Source of the DNA: Lelliottia nimipressuralis
GTDB lineage: Bacteria; Pseudomonadota; Gammaproteobacteria; Enterobacterales; Enterobacteriaceae
Length of the DNA: 64,000 nucleotides
Assembly: GCF_004115925.1 (NCBI RefSeq)
Contig: NZ_SDDX01000018.1
Span: forward strand, 1-64,000
Direction: 5' to 3'
Shown here: in pieces, positions 27,967 through 41,356 of the stretch
Numbering within the stretch: position 1 is the stretch's first letter
Layout of the letters: every line of letters begins with the position of its first letter
The notes under the pieces: generated by a model
Database searches by the model: none
What the model was told of the DNA's origin: nothing
What the model saw: the letters and a program-made list of their open reading frames with translations, nothing else
Made by a program: the position numbers and the translations under genes

Positions 27967-27976
27967 TCGGCGTGCC

Positions 27977-28714
27977 TCAACTGTAGAAACTCTGCGCCAG
28001 CGATCCGACCAGCAGTTGCCAGCCGTCGACCAGCACAAAGAGCATGATCTTAAAGGGCAGGGCAATGGTGGCGGGGGGCACCATCATCATCCCGAGCGCC
28101 ATCAGCACGCTGGCGATCACCAGGTCGATAATCAGAAACGGGATAAAAATGGTGAAGCCAATCTGGAACGCGGTTTTCAGCTCGCTGGTCACGTAAGCCG
28201 GCAGCAGAATGCGCATCGGTACTGCCTCAGGTCCCTGAATCGGGCCGGTGTTCGCCAGGCGAGCAAACAACGCTAAATCCGCTTCACGGGTCTGGCGCAG
28301 CATAAATTCTCGCAGCGGCTGAGCGCCTTTTTCGAGCGCCACCTGCATGGAAATTTTGTCTTCACTGAACGGCTGATAGGCGTCGGCGTATATCTTGTCG
28401 ATCACCGGCGACATAATAAAAAAGGTCAGAAACAGGGCTAATCCGAGCAGCACCTGGTTCGGCGGCGCGGAGGGCGTACCCAGCGCATTTCGCAGCAAAC
28501 CAAAGACGATGATGATACGGGTGAAGCTGGTCATCATCAGTAGAACGGCCGGGATAAAGGTCAGGGCGGTGATAAACACCAGCGTCTGAACCGGCAGGGA
28601 CCAGCTTTGACCACCACCAGCAATGGGGGTCGAAATCAGACCGGGTAATTGGGCATAGACCGCGGGAGTAAACAGGGCGATGCCTGCCAGCGTAAGGGAC
28701 AACAAACGGCGCAT
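27977..28714 (-). CDS. fliP: FliP, flagellar export-gate subunit
   Basis: 245 residues, the E. coli length. A cleavable signal peptide ([18 protein letters not shown]) precedes four membrane segments and the conserved [20 protein letters not shown] and [18 protein letters not shown] motifs. FliP, with FliQ and FliR, forms the helical export gate. Its ATG overlaps the fliO stop by one base (TGATG). Confidence 0.97.
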   Translation of the reverse strand: MRRLLSLTLAGIALFTPAVYAQLPGLISTPIAGGGQSWSLPVQTLVFITALTFIPAVLLMMTSFTRIIIVFGLLRNALGTPSAPPNQVLLGLALFLTFFIMSPVIDKIYADAYQPFSEDKISMQVALEKGAQPLREFMLRQTREADLALFARLANTGPIQGPEAVPMRILLPAYVTSELKTAFQIGFTIFIPFLIIDLVIASVLMALGMMMVPPATIALPFKIMLFVLVDGWQLLVGSLAQSFYS

Positions 28715-29088
28715 CAGGATCTCCCGGAACGCTTAAGCAAACTCTTCATAACGGACTGAAAATCCGCTGGACTCTCTGCGTGCTCTGGCACCGTTTCCGG
28801 GGCAGGAGGCAGTTTATGCAGCACAGTAATTTGTGATGCCGTCACGCCCAATACCAGGCGCGCATCTTCTACTTCAACGATCACCACGCGCTCGCGCGGG
28901 CCGAGCGACGTACTGGCGCTCACTTTAAGACCGCGCGCGTGGGCGGTTTTACCCGCCAGGCCAAAACGTTTAGCCAGCCACGCGACGATCAAAATAAAGG
29001 CAATAATACCGAACAGCGCGCCGCTCACCTGGAGCAGCGGCGAGCCGGGAACCGCAGAGGGCTGTGATACCGTTGCCTGAGTTTTCAT
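28714..29088 (-). CDS. fliO: FliO, FliP-assembly membrane protein
   Basis: 124 residues. One membrane helix ([17 protein letters not shown]) is followed by a cytoplasmic domain with [13 protein letters not shown] and [14 protein letters not shown]. FliO helps the FliP ring assemble in enterobacteria. It is slightly longer than the mature K-12 protein. It lies two bases after fliN. Confidence 0.94.
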   Translation of the reverse strand: MKTQATVSQPSAVPGSPLLQVSGALFGIIAFILIVAWLAKRFGLAGKTAHARGLKVSASTSLGPRERVVIVEVEDARLVLGVTASQITVLHKLPPAPETVPEHAESPADFQSVMKSLLKRSGRS

Positions 29089-29090
29089 GC

Positions 29091-29504
29091 TTAACGGCTC
29101 AGACGACGCATACGTTCGGATGGGGTGATGATGTCGGTGATACGCACGCCGTATTTATCGGCTACCACCACCACTTCGCCCTGTGCAATCAGATAGCCGT
29201 TGATCAGAATATCCAGCGGCTCACCGGCAAGCCCTTCCAGCGCCACCACGGAACCCTGCGTCAGGCGCAGCAGCTCTTTGATGGTCATACGGCTACGGCC
29301 CAGCTCCACGGTCAGCTTGACCGGGATATCCATAATCAGATCGATATCCTGCAGCGTACCGCTGACGTCGCCGCCGCCTATCTGCTGAAAGACCGCGTCC
29401 GCCGCGCTTTTGCTCGGGGTTGCCTGTTGCTCGTTTAACGCATCAGCCCACAGATCGTCCAGTGCTCCGCTGTTTTCATCGGACGGATTGTTTATGTCAC
29501 TCAT
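29091..29504 (-). CDS. fliN: FliN, flagellar switch/C-ring protein
   Basis: 137 residues, the E. coli length. The C-terminal SpoA domain (MDIPVKLTVELGRSRMTIKELLRL, in two adjoining parts, then GEPLDILINGYLIAQGEVVV) forms most of the C-ring base and binds CheY-P and FliH. The acidic N-terminus is variable. It overlaps the end of fliM by four bases. Confidence 0.97.
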   Translation of the reverse strand: MSDINNPSDENSGALDDLWADALNEQQATPSKSAADAVFQQIGGGDVSGTLQDIDLIMDIPVKLTVELGRSRMTIKELLRLTQGSVVALEGLAGEPLDILINGYLIAQGEVVVVADKYGVRITDIITPSERMRRLSR

Positions 29505-30505
29505 TTGGGCTGTTCCTCATTCAGCGAATTCAATATCGGATTGATCAAGTGCTCAACGCGTAGCGCGTATTGACCGTTAACGGTGCCGTACTGACTGGTC
29601 AATACCGGTACGCCATCCACATGGGCAATTATGCGGTCGGGTTTTTCTATCGGCAGAACATCACCGGGTTGTAATTTCAGGATCTGGGACAGGCGCAGCG
29701 GGATATCCGCAAAGCTCGCCACCAGTTCAAGCTGTGAGTGCTGAACCTGGCGCACCAGATTCTCGCGCCAGTTCTGATCTTCATTGCGCGAGTTTTCCAG
29801 CGGTGGGTTTACCAGCACTTCACGCAGAGGTTCAATCATGCTGAAGGGCAGACAAATATTAAATTCGCCGGTCAGGTTGCCGATTTCGACGTGGAACGGC
29901 GTATTGACGACGATATCGTTCGGCGACGTGGTGATGTTGGTGAATTTGACCTGCATCTCCGAACGCACGTACTCCACTTCCAGCGGGTTAATCGCTTTCC
30001 ATGCGTCGCTGTAGGATTCCAGCGCCAGCTTCAGCATGCGGTTAATGACACGCTGCTCGGTATGGGTAAATTCGCGCCCTTCGACCTTCGTCGGGAAACG
30101 ACCGTCACCACCAAACAGGTTATCCACCGCGATAAAGACCAGGCTCGGTGAAAACACGAACAGCCCGGTGCCACGCAGTGGTTTCAGGTGGATAAGGTTA
30201 AGGTTGGTTGGCACCGGCAGGTTGCGGGCAAACTCATGATACGGCTGAATGCGAATCGCCCCGACGGTGATGTCCGGGCTACGACGCAACAGGTTAAACA
30301 GCCCCATACGGAACTGACGCGCAAAACGTTCGTTGATGATCTCCAGCGCCTGCAGGCGCTCGCGCACCACGCGACGCTGGGTATTCGGGTCATAGGGGCG
30401 AATATCAGGTTCGCCGCCCAGTCCCGGTATTGGTTCATCGCTCTTATCGCTGTCGCCATTGAGCAGCGCATCGATTTCCGCTTGAGAAAGAATACTATCG
30501 CCCAT
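29501..30505 (-). CDS. fliM: FliM, flagellar switch protein that binds CheY-P
   Basis: 334 residues, the E. coli length. The N-terminal CheY-P-binding peptide is MGDSILSQAEIDALLNG; the middle domain has the GGXG-type motif in LFGGDGRFPTKVEGREFTHT and the C-terminal SpoA domain joins FliN. The switch complex sets rotor direction. It lies four bases after fliL. Confidence 0.97.
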   Translation of the reverse strand: MGDSILSQAEIDALLNGDSDKSDEPIPGLGGEPDIRPYDPNTQRRVVRERLQALEIINERFARQFRMGLFNLLRRSPDITVGAIRIQPYHEFARNLPVPTNLNLIHLKPLRGTGLFVFSPSLVFIAVDNLFGGDGRFPTKVEGREFTHTEQRVINRMLKLALESYSDAWKAINPLEVEYVRSEMQVKFTNITTSPNDIVVNTPFHVEIGNLTGEFNICLPFSMIEPLREVLVNPPLENSRNEDQNWRENLVRQVQHSQLELVASFADIPLRLSQILKLQPGDVLPIEKPDRIIAHVDGVPVLTSQYGTVNGQYALRVEHLINPILNSLNEEQPK

Positions 30506-30509
30506 GTCT

Positions 30510-30977
30510 TTACCGCAGGATAAATGCTGTGTACAGAACGTCAGTGACTTCCTGCTTAGGTTGACCTGCTACCAGTGGCGCTGCCAGCGTTTGTTTGATG
30601 GCCTCGACCAGCTTTTGCTTCCCGTCATCGGTGGCAAGCCCGGAGGCGTCCTGACGAGAGAAAAGCAGTAACAGGCGGCTGCGCACTTCTGGCAGGTATT
30701 CGCTCAGACGGGTGCGAGTTGCGTCATCTTTCAGGCGCAGGGTAATGCCGACGTACAGCACGCGATCCGCATCACCGAGGTTAACGGTGAACGTATCCAG
30801 TGCGAAAAAGACCGGGGCCGGAGGCGGCGGGGGTTCGGCAACGGCAGCGGCTGACGGCGCCTGCTGTGAACGCCAGTAACTATAGCCAGCGGTCGCACAA
30901 GCGGCGAGCGTAATTAACACCAGCAGCGGGACCCAGATGGAGCGCTTGCTTTTTTTGGTGATAGCGGAGTCAGTCAT
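30510..30977 (-). CDS. fliL: FliL, stator-associated membrane protein
   Basis: 155 residues (E. coli 154). One membrane helix ([22 protein letters not shown]) is followed by a Pro/Ala-rich linker and a periplasmic stomatin-like domain ([20 protein letters not shown]). FliL rings surround the stators and raise torque at high load. It begins a promoter-bearing unit: the 105-bp gap to fliK is the only sizeable gap in this stretch, where fliL promoters lie in relatives. Confidence 0.95.
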   Translation of the reverse strand: MTDSAITKKSKRSIWVPLLVLITLAACATAGYSYWRSQQAPSAAAVAEPPPPPAPVFFALDTFTVNLGDADRVLYVGITLRLKDDATRTRLSEYLPEVRSRLLLLFSRQDASGLATDDGKQKLVEAIKQTLAAPLVAGQPKQEVTDVLYTAFILR

Positions 30978-31082
30978 CTGATTCGAGCATCCTGTTTCGG
31001 TACAGCTAATACAGTGATTATCCCGTGTCCTGCTTTGGTCAAAGCGTGGAAAAGACGGGGATAATCACGTTACCTCTGGCGT

Positions 31083-32309
31083 TTAGGCAAAGATGTCTAC
31101 GGCGCCATTTCCACGTGCTGCGGACTGCAGTGCAGCAGGCGTGACCAGCAATTCATCGTTGTCGTCGTTAAATCCACCCTGCTGACCAGAGCGCGAAGCC
31201 TGCTGTTGCTGCTGGGAAGAGGACTGCTGCTGACCGGCAAAGCTCTCACTACTGATGTTGCTTTGCGACAGCTGAATGCCGTTCTCCGCCAGCTGCGTGC
31301 GCAGCATAGGCAGCGCTGCTTCCAGCGCCGCACGCACGTTGCTGTGGGCTGAAACCATCTGCAACTGTGCCTGGTTATCTTCAAGTTTAAGCGAAATTTG
31401 CACTTGTCCCAGATCTTCTGGATGCAGGCGCAGTTCAGCGCTTTGCTGACCCTGTTTCGTGAACAGCGTGACGTGCTGACTGACGGCCTGCTGCCATTCG
31501 TGTGTCCCCAGCGGCTGGCTGATAACCGGCGCGGGAGCGGCGGCTGCGGCAGGCGGGGCGGTAATATTGCTGGCGAGAATTGGCGCAAGCGTGGAGGTTG
31601 GCGCCGTCGCCGAACCGGCACTTGCGACTTCTTGCTTCGCGGCAGAGGCTGCGGCTGCCGGTGTTAAAGGCTGCGCGCTGGCTGGTAGAGGGTTGCTGTC
31701 CGCATCGGCGCTGTTTGCCTGAGTTTTACCGCGAAGCGAAAAATCAGCGACATCCATCAGTGAACTGCGTCCTGAAGCAGGCTGTGCCGCCGTCGGCTGC
31801 GTTGCCACCGTATGGGTCTCAACGGCCTGGGCAACGGCCGCCGTCGCCGTTTGCTGATGCGGTAACATCGCCATCAGCGCACTCAGCCCGGCCAGCTCTT
31901 CGTCGTTCAGATCCGTTTTCAGGTCATCTTTTTGCGCGTTCGCGTTCGCCGTCAGCGCTTTCAGCGCATCGCCGTGGGTGGCAGGAATTAACCCGGAGAC
32001 CAGCGTTTGAAGAGGGGCCTCCTGCGCCGTGTCATCGGCCACGAGCTGATCCTGACGTGCCAGCAGGGTGGCGAGTTTCGTCTGGAGAGCGCTATCGCCG
32101 TCCTTCAGGATCGCCTCTTTCGACAGCTTGCTGGTGGCGGCTTTCAGGGACGCCAGCGTAATGGGCGCGTCTTTACCCTGGCCTGCGGTGTCGCTTAACG
32201 CACCCGCCAGCAGGGAGAGAAAATCTTGCGCGCCTTCTGCGCCTTTTCCAGTCTGCGTACCGCCGGACAGGTCAGTGTCGGTCATCAGCAGTTGTTGCAG
32301 TGTGATCAT
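31083..32309 (-). CDS. fliK: FliK, hook-length ruler protein
   Basis: 408 residues, longer than E. coli FliK (375). The N-terminal and Ala/Thr/Gln-rich middle part vary between species and act as the molecular ruler. The C-terminal FliK domain ([40 protein letters not shown]) contacts FlhB to switch export specificity from hook to filament. The poly-Gln/Ser tail is typical. It overlaps the end of fliJ by four bases. Confidence 0.95.
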   Translation of the reverse strand: MITLQQLLMTDTDLSGGTQTGKGAEGAQDFLSLLAGALSDTAGQGKDAPITLASLKAATSKLSKEAILKDGDSALQTKLATLLARQDQLVADDTAQEAPLQTLVSGLIPATHGDALKALTANANAQKDDLKTDLNDEELAGLSALMAMLPHQQTATAAVAQAVETHTVATQPTAAQPASGRSSLMDVADFSLRGKTQANSADADSNPLPASAQPLTPAAAASAAKQEVASAGSATAPTSTLAPILASNITAPPAAAAAPAPVISQPLGTHEWQQAVSQHVTLFTKQGQQSAELRLHPEDLGQVQISLKLEDNQAQLQMVSAHSNVRAALEAALPMLRTQLAENGIQLSQSNISSESFAGQQQSSSQQQQQASRSGQQGGFNDDNDELLVTPAALQSAARGNGAVDIFA

Positions 32310-32749
32310 TCCGGTTTCCTCGTTGATGCGCGCTGGGCAAACTCATCCATTTTTTTCTGATCAAGGCGGTTCTCGGCAAGCAGGGTGGCGGCGGTTTGTC
32401 GGTCCTGTAACGTAGTCCAGGCCTGCAGCCGCTGCTTTTTCTCTCGCCAGAAATTCAGTGCCTTATCGACTTTCTGGTCCCACTGGGACAACTGCTGGCG
32501 ATGCTGCTCGATCGCCTTTTCCAGCGTCTGAATAAACTGCTGATAGTTAATCCAGCGCTGGCTGCCAATGCCCTGTGTCATATCGGTATTGAGGTTGGTG
32601 CGATATTCGTGCTGATAGTCGATCAACATCGTCAACTGTTCTTCAGCCTGCTGATATCCGCGTCGCATTGCGCCAAGCTGCAGTGCGGCATCATCAACTT
32701 CTTTTTCAGCCAGATCTTTTAGCGTAGCTAATGCGCTGTTTTGCGCCAT
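32306..32749 (-). CDS. fliJ: FliJ, export chaperone-escort protein
   Basis: 147 residues, the E. coli length, all helical and coiled-coil ([20 protein letters not shown] onwards). It sits in the centre of the FliI hexamer and links it to FlhA, and returns export chaperones. It is followed by fliK and preceded by fliI with a 21-base gap. Confidence 0.96.
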   Translation of the reverse strand: MAQNSALATLKDLAEKEVDDAALQLGAMRRGYQQAEEQLTMLIDYQHEYRTNLNTDMTQGIGSQRWINYQQFIQTLEKAIEQHRQQLSQWDQKVDKALNFWREKKQRLQAWTTLQDRQTAATLLAENRLDQKKMDEFAQRASTRKPE

Positions 32750-32770
32750 GATCTTCGCCCTCCACCTGTG

Positions 32771-34140
32771 TTACACCTGCGGGAATATCAGTTCCAGAGC
32801 CTGGATTGAGTCTTCCCAGTCGGCGCGTTCAAAAATACCTTGTTGCAAGAACGCTTCCAGTTGCGGCCAAAGCGTAATCGCCTTGTCCAGCATCGGGTCG
32901 CTGCCTTTGGCATATGCCCCCACGCTTACCAGATCGCGGTTGCGCTGGAAGCTTGAGAGCAGTTGTTTAAAGTTACGCACGCGGGCGTAATGTTTTTCGC
33001 TGATCAGCGCGGTCATCGCACGGCTGATCGATGCTTCAATATCAATCGCCGGATAGTGGCCCGCTTCGGCCAGACGACGCGAGAGCACGATGTGACCGTC
33101 GAGGATCGCACGCGCCGAGTCGGCAATCGGGTCCTGCTGGTCGTCGCCTTCGGTCAGAACCGTGTAAAACGCCGTCACCGAGCCGCCGCCGCTAATGCCG
33201 TTACCCGCGCGTTCAACCAGCGCAGGCAGTTTGGCAAACACCGAAGGCGGATAGCCTTTGGTCGCCGGTGGTTCGCCGATTGCCAGCGCGATCTCACGCT
33301 GCGCCATCGCGTAGCGGGTGAGGGAGTCCATAATCAGCAGCACGTGCTGGCCGCGATCGCGGAAATCCTCGGCAATACGGGTGGCGTACGCCGCGCCCTG
33401 CATACGCAGCAGCGGAGAGACATCTGCCGGTGCGGCGATGACCACGGAACGTGCGCGGCCTTCAGCCCCGAGAATGTTCTCGATAAAATCTTTTACTTCG
33501 CGGCCACGCTCGCCAATCAGCCCGACGACAATCACGTCGGCCTGGGTGTAACGCGCCATCATGCCGAGCAGCACCGATTTACCGACGCCGGAACCGGCGA
33601 ACAGGCCCATACGCTGGCCGCGCCCGACCGTAAGCAGGGCGTTGATCGGGCGCACGCCCGTATCCAGCACGTGTTCAATGGCGGTACGTTGCAGCGGGTT
33701 AAACGGCTGGGTGATCAGCGCACCGGTTTCGGTGGTATCCGGAGCCGGCAGGCCGTCGAGCGGTTTACCTGCGCCGTCGAGGACACGGCCTAACAGCGCC
33801 GGACCGAGCGGCAATTGCTTCCCGCTGTGCAGCCCGTCGCCGGCATTATTTTTCGCATACACGCGCGCGCCGGGCAGAATACCTTCCACCTCTTCCAGCG
33901 GCATCAAAAACAGTCGCTGGCCGTTAAAACCGACGACTTCGCTTTCCACTTCGCGCGTTTCATTGGCGTCCTGACGTTCAATCACGCAGGTCGCGCCGAG
34001 AGGCAACTGCAAGCCGGTGGCTTCCAGAACCAGCCCGGTTGCGCGGGTCAGACGCCCGTAACGACGAACCGATGGCAGTTGCGCCATCTTCGTTTCAAAA
34101 TTGTCGAGCGTGTTGAGCCAGCGCGTGAGACGGGCGGTCA

Positions 34141-34141
<1 letters not shown>
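32771..34141 (-). CDS. fliI: FliI, flagellum-specific ATPase
   Basis: 456 residues (E. coli 457). It has the F1-beta-like ATPase core: Walker [16 protein letters not shown], Walker [18 protein letters not shown], and [11 protein letters not shown]. It powers early steps of type III export at the flagellar base. The start MTARLTRWL matches the family and overlaps the fliH stop by one base (TGATG); longer upstream reading would run into fliH. Confidence 0.97.
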
Positions 34142-37511
<3,370 letters not shown>

Positions 37512-37739
37512 AGCGCACCTCGTGGCTCGTTGTGGATAACGTTATTCGTGTAGTGAAACAAAACTGACTCCCGGGTCGGCAAACACGACAAAAGGTCCAT
37601 ATTGATGGCCCTGCCATTATTTGATGATTCGGGATTTTCTATTCGTCAAATAACCTGGTTTTTTAACGCTATTTACCGCCATTATCTCATTGACAAGGTG
37701 CTAGTCTTGACCCCGTAAAAAACCATCCAGGGGAGAGTC

Positions 37740-38054
37740 ATGGCAATACAAGGCATTGAAGGGGTGATCAGCCAGTTGCAGGCAACGGCGATGACAGCCC
37801 GTAATCAGGACGTTACGGACACACAATCGACGGTCAGCTTTGCAGGACAGCTGCACGCCGCTCTCGATCGCATCAGCGACACGCAAAACGCGGCACGCGC
37901 GCAGGCAGAGAAGTTCTCCCTCGGCGAACCCGGTGTGGCGCTAAACGACGTGATGACCGATTTGCAAAAATCATCGGTCTCTTTGCAGATGGGTATTCAG
38001 GTGCGTAATAAGCTGGTTTCAGCTTATCAGGAAATGATGTCCATGCAGGTTTAG
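37740..38054 (+). CDS. fliE: FliE, basal-body rod junction protein
   Basis: 104 residues, the E. coli length. The start [17 protein letters not shown] and the C-terminal helix [17 protein letters not shown] match the family. It links the MS-ring/export gate to the proximal rod and is the first substrate exported. AGGGGAG is the ribosome site. It is monocistronic, and divergent from fliF. Confidence 0.97.
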   Translation: MAIQGIEGVISQLQATAMTARNQDVTDTQSTVSFAGQLHAALDRISDTQNAARAQAEKFSLGEPGVALNDVMTDLQKSSVSLQMGIQVRNKLVSAYQEMMSMQV

Positions 38055-38090
38055 GTTAGCTAACCTAATGAAATATAAAATTAATAACCA

Positions 38091-38280
38091 TCAGATCCCA
38101 CTGCGTGGGGCATGGATGGGGCAAACTCACTCAATTTTTGGTTAAGGATGAGTACCTGGTTCTGGTTATTTTCGGACATCCAGGATCCGTACACCCTATA
38201 AACCCTTTGCGCGTCGGTGTGGCCCATTTGCTTCGCAATGAAGTTTGGGTTGGCACCGGCAGCTCATGACCAGCAAGCCT
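38091..38280 (-). pseudogene. C-terminal fragment of a phage-type tyrosine integrase
   Basis: The minus strand encodes AGANPNFIAKQMGHTDAQRV, then YRVYGSWMSENNQNQ and a short tail to a TAA at 38091. This is the final region of tyrosine recombinases: GH of the R-H-R-Y set and the nucleophile Tyr in the VYRVYGSWM segment. Upstream the frame shows TGA and TAG within the former ACW-SL segment, and nothing of the N-terminus remains. It is a relic, not an active integrase. Confidence 0.8.
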
Positions 38281-38630
38281 ATTCACAATCGCCGTCCTCT
38301 GGTATTAAGCCCTGAGTCAACTCATGAATGCGTCAGTACGTCGGTGGTAAAGAGACTGGCGAGATAATCATTGATGGCGCGGTGCCGTCAGATAGGTTGG
38401 TATGGCACCCGGTGTCGCCATCTGAGGGGGATATACGCAATCAAGGCTACCCAGTCAATACATAGGGAGCTTCTTCGACATGACATGTTCTGAAATTCAG
38501 TAATAGCTCCGCCAGTAATTACCGTCCATTGAGCGCGGGGCTAGCGTTTCAGAAGTTTATTCTTGCGATAGAGCCTGAAAAGACGCCTCAAACCAGAGGG
38601 GATTGGCTGAGGCGTGAAAGAGGCGGGCAG
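38261..38630. other. Gene-poor stretch between integrase relic and sulfatase-fold gene
   Basis: No convincing gene. The longest plus-strand frame starts at ATG 38328 and encodes 45 residues (MRQYVGGKETGEIIIDGAVP at its start) to a TAG at 38465. It has no clear ribosome site and I recognise no family. Given the integrase relic beside it, it is probably decayed phage or island DNA. Confidence 0.5.
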
Positions 38631-40169
38631 TTAAAGTAATGCTTCTTCCCTAGGTAGCGACGAATAGGGAATAAGCGTACCGTCTTTCTTTAACACCATC
38701 CGTTCATCATTACAGATCTCATCAGAGATAAGATTGCAATTTACGTAAGTGGAAGGTTCGTTGATACCCACCAGTTGTGTGATCAGAGGTATAAGCTCAA
38801 AGCCTGAACGTGGAGCGCTGATTGTCTTCTTCTCTGCCATATCAGAAGTCGTTAAAAACATGGGTACATCATAGTTATTTTGATACTGATCCGCATGCTG
38901 GAAACGTTCCTCGACGGTTCCCTTGTCGACTACTTTAAGGCCATGATCGGCAAAGTACACCATAGCCCATGTGTCGGACCCTTTACGCAGCATTTCATAA
39001 ACATTGCTTATCAATGCGTCTGTATTTTTTATGCTCTGGACATAGCAAGATACTTCTTTGGATCGATAAAACGTATCGTAATGGTCGTTAGTTCGCACGC
39101 ATGCGACAGGGTGTGACCCCATAAGATGAACAAAAATCGCCTTCTTCCCTTTACGAGCCAAAGCCTCTGATAGCAGAGGGAGCATTTTATCATCCGGGCT
39201 ATACAGGAATTTGTTTGAAGACCCGTTCTTTACAAAGTGATAATCGTCAGCTTGCTTACCTGCGAGCGATACAGGGCTGTCTGCGCTACCAAATACCCCT
39301 TGGTTTGAAATCCAGCTGGTGTAATAGCCATTTCTGCTGAGTAAGCGCACGATGCTGTTGTTGTACTCAATGAGGCCATTTTTGACGCGATATAATGAAT
39401 GAGTTAAAGACAAAACAGTCGCAGGCCCGCTTGAAATATAGTTAGTAAAAGTGATACCAGGTGCTGATTGCATGAATGGGGTATTATTTACCGGGAAACC
39501 ATAAGCAGACATAAAATCTCGGCGAACACTTTCCCCAATGAAAATTATCAATGTGTCATAGGTGTGATCGTTGGTATTGGATATCCACTCGTCAGACATC
39601 TTTACGTTTTGTTCATAAAATTCTTTATCTGCATTCACTTGTTTGTAAGCGCTGAAAGCATCACTAACGAAGCGAATTGGCGGATAATGTGAATCTAAGG
39701 GAGAGAAAGTACTGTCATTATACGCCGCCTTTATGGGCATACTGAAAAATGTAATAAAACTGACTATTGAAAGGATACGCGGCACCACAAAGGACGTTTT
39801 CGACTTGAGAAGGGAGCAGGAGATGCCCATAAGTATAATTGACAGTGATATCAACCACTTCCATATTGAAATCGATAATAAAAATTCTATCGTTTCTGTT
39901 TTGTCCGTGTAAGTCATGGAAGTCATGGCATTAAGATCAGGAGGCCCGAACGTTAGGCCAATTGGGCAATAGAGGGCAGCAATAATCGCGCCAGACATAC
40001 ACACTACAGAATATGTAATTTGACTTTTGAAGGTGAACAACAAAATGGAAGTGAACAAGCTGTATACAACCGCCAGGCCATAACCAAACGCAGAGTTAAA
40101 AAGAAAGGAAAATGCAATGTTCGCAAAAACAAACATGCCAGTAGGAGTAATAGCGTTACGGAAGAACAT
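38631..40169 (-). CDS. Phosphoethanolamine-transferase-like membrane protein (alkaline phosphatase/sulfatase fold)
   Basis: 512 residues. About five N-terminal membrane helices (residues ~1-150) precede a periplasmic alkaline-phosphatase-fold domain. The metal/nucleophile site reads IGESVRRDFMSAYGFPVNNT, with Ser where EptA/MCR have the nucleophilic Thr (GET), as in the CptA/OpgE branch (GES). FADHG is the second metal site. Such enzymes move phosphoethanolamine from lipid to LPS or glucans; the target here is not determinable. The gene is visibly AT-richer than its neighbours and lies between an integrase relic and a transposase relic, so it was probably acquired. Confidence 0.8.
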   Translation of the reverse strand: MFFRNAITPTGMFVFANIAFSFLFNSAFGYGLAVVYSLFTSILLFTFKSQITYSVVCMSGAIIAALYCPIGLTFGPPDLNAMTSMTYTDKTETIEFLLSISIWKWLISLSIILMGISCSLLKSKTSFVVPRILSIVSFITFFSMPIKAAYNDSTFSPLDSHYPPIRFVSDAFSAYKQVNADKEFYEQNVKMSDEWISNTNDHTYDTLIIFIGESVRRDFMSAYGFPVNNTPFMQSAPGITFTNYISSGPATVLSLTHSLYRVKNGLIEYNNSIVRLLSRNGYYTSWISNQGVFGSADSPVSLAGKQADDYHFVKNGSSNKFLYSPDDKMLPLLSEALARKGKKAIFVHLMGSHPVACVRTNDHYDTFYRSKEVSCYVQSIKNTDALISNVYEMLRKGSDTWAMVYFADHGLKVVDKGTVEERFQHADQYQNNYDVPMFLTTSDMAEKKTISAPRSGFELIPLITQLVGINEPSTYVNCNLISDEICNDERMVLKKDGTLIPYSSLPREEALL

Positions 40170-40580
40170 TAGAATTTTTTCCCAGACGGAAGCGTATATA
40201 GCAAACAGGTGTTGGGCACGGATATTAACTTTAATTTTATAATGATTTGTATGATGTTATCAAGGTTTGCGCATAGGGTGTTTGTAATGTGGATTACATT
40301 TACTTAACAGGGATGTACGTAACGCATACGCGGTTTAACGCGTTAAGGTGTGACAAGAATGTTGCATGCACAATCTGAAATTGACTAAATTCATCAAATA
40401 TTATTATAAAGATCGCGCAGCATTTCTTTGCGAAATTCTGACCTTTGGTGAAGAAATCAGCGCTCGATCAAATTTTCATTTTTTTTAAAACAGAGAGCTA
40501 GCGTCCGGCTGATGACGCGCAGCTATCCTGCGACGATAAGAACCGATTAGGGCCCGGAGTATAAATACTGCGCTCTCGAG
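40170..40580. other. AT-rich gene-free stretch
   Basis: About 410 bp upstream of the sulfatase-fold gene. It should contain that gene's promoter, but no site could be assigned. No open frame, RNA or repeat is evident. Confidence 0.5.
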
Positions 40581-40766
40581 CAATGGACCTTTGAGCATGG
40601 TGTTGAATTGCGATTAATCCAGCCGGGTAAGCCAACTCAGAAGGGATTTAGTGAGAGCTATAACGGTCGCTTTCGCAATGAGCACGAGTTCAGCGATATT
40701 TTCATGCCTGAAAAATTACTAATGGCTGGGGCAGGTCACGCTCATCCATTTTTTAAGCGCTCCTGA
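40581..40766 (+). pseudogene. IS3-family transposase fragment
   Basis: The plus strand reads EHGVELRLIQPGKPTQKGFS and ESYNGRFRNEHEFS, the C-terminal part of the IS3-group rve domain including the last catalytic Glu (E of ESYNGRFR). The rest of OrfAB and the terminal repeats are not seen, and the following residues no longer match. It is a remnant about 62 codons long ending at a TGA. Confidence 0.8.
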
Positions 40767-40897
40767 ACGATCTTTGTCGATTTCAAAAATTACATGCTCT
40801 TATGCATGTCGATGCAGGTGTCGTTCCCGCATCTTACGCTGGCAGCTTTAACGCTTTAATGCCACAATCTTTTTTTTCTTCGCAGGCAGGAAAGATG

Positions 40898-41311
40898 ATG
40901 AAAAAAATGATCATGGCTGGCGCGTTGCTGGCATTAACGGGATGTGTGCAGGTCGATAATTATCAGGACGTGATTAAGCATCCTGTTCCCTCAAATCTGG
41001 CGGGCTACTGGCAGACCAAAGGGCCGCAGAGCAAAATGGTGAGCCCGGAAGCGATCGCCACGCTGGTGGTGACAGAGCAGGGCGATACCCTCGATTGCCG
41101 ACAGTGGCAGCGCGTGATTGCGGTGCCGGGTAAAATCATGCTGCGTTCAGATGATTATTACAACGTCACCAGCAAGCTGGATATCTATCCGCTCGAACGC
41201 GATGGCAACACGCTGGAATACGATGGAATGGAGTTGCAGCGCGTCGACCGTCCAACGGTGGAGTGCGCAGATTACCTGACCAAAAATCCGCTTGAGAGCC
41301 AGGTGAAGTGA
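40898..41311 (+). CDS. yedD: YedD lipoprotein
   Basis: 137 residues, the E. coli YedD length. The signal peptide ends in the lipobox LALTGC, so the mature protein is lipidated at that Cys. The core AGYWQTKGPQ, GDTLDCRQWQRVIAVPGK and VDRPTVEC is shared with K-12. The function is unknown. ATG 40898 is chosen because AGGAAAG lies at better spacing than for ATG 40895; longer upstream reading would bury the signal peptide. REP-like repeats follow. Confidence 0.92.
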   Translation: MKKMIMAGALLALTGCVQVDNYQDVIKHPVPSNLAGYWQTKGPQSKMVSPEAIATLVVTEQGDTLDCRQWQRVIAVPGKIMLRSDDYYNVTSKLDIYPLERDGNTLEYDGMELQRVDRPTVECADYLTKNPLESQVK

Positions 41312-41350
41312 GTGTTTGCCGGGTAAGCGAGAGCGCCACCCGGCAAGCCA
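41312..41350. repeat. REP-like palindrome between yedD and amyA
   Basis: TTTGCCGGGTAAGCG and CGCCACCCGGCAAG form an imperfect inverted repeat typical of enterobacterial REP units, between two convergent genes. Confidence 0.7.
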
Positions 41351-41356
41351 TCCCCG

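Noticed and set aside
32963..33793. A plus-strand frame of 276 codons antisense to fliI
   Set aside because: No family resemblance; FliI on the other strand is complete with Walker motifs.
38091..38280. A functional prophage or integrative element next to fliE
   Set aside because: Only the last ~60 residues of the integrase remain, with in-frame stops upstream, and no other phage genes or attachment repeats are visible.
38328..38465. A 45-residue protein on the plus strand
   Set aside because: No ribosome site and no family resemblance in a stretch of decayed mobile DNA; kept only as a note.
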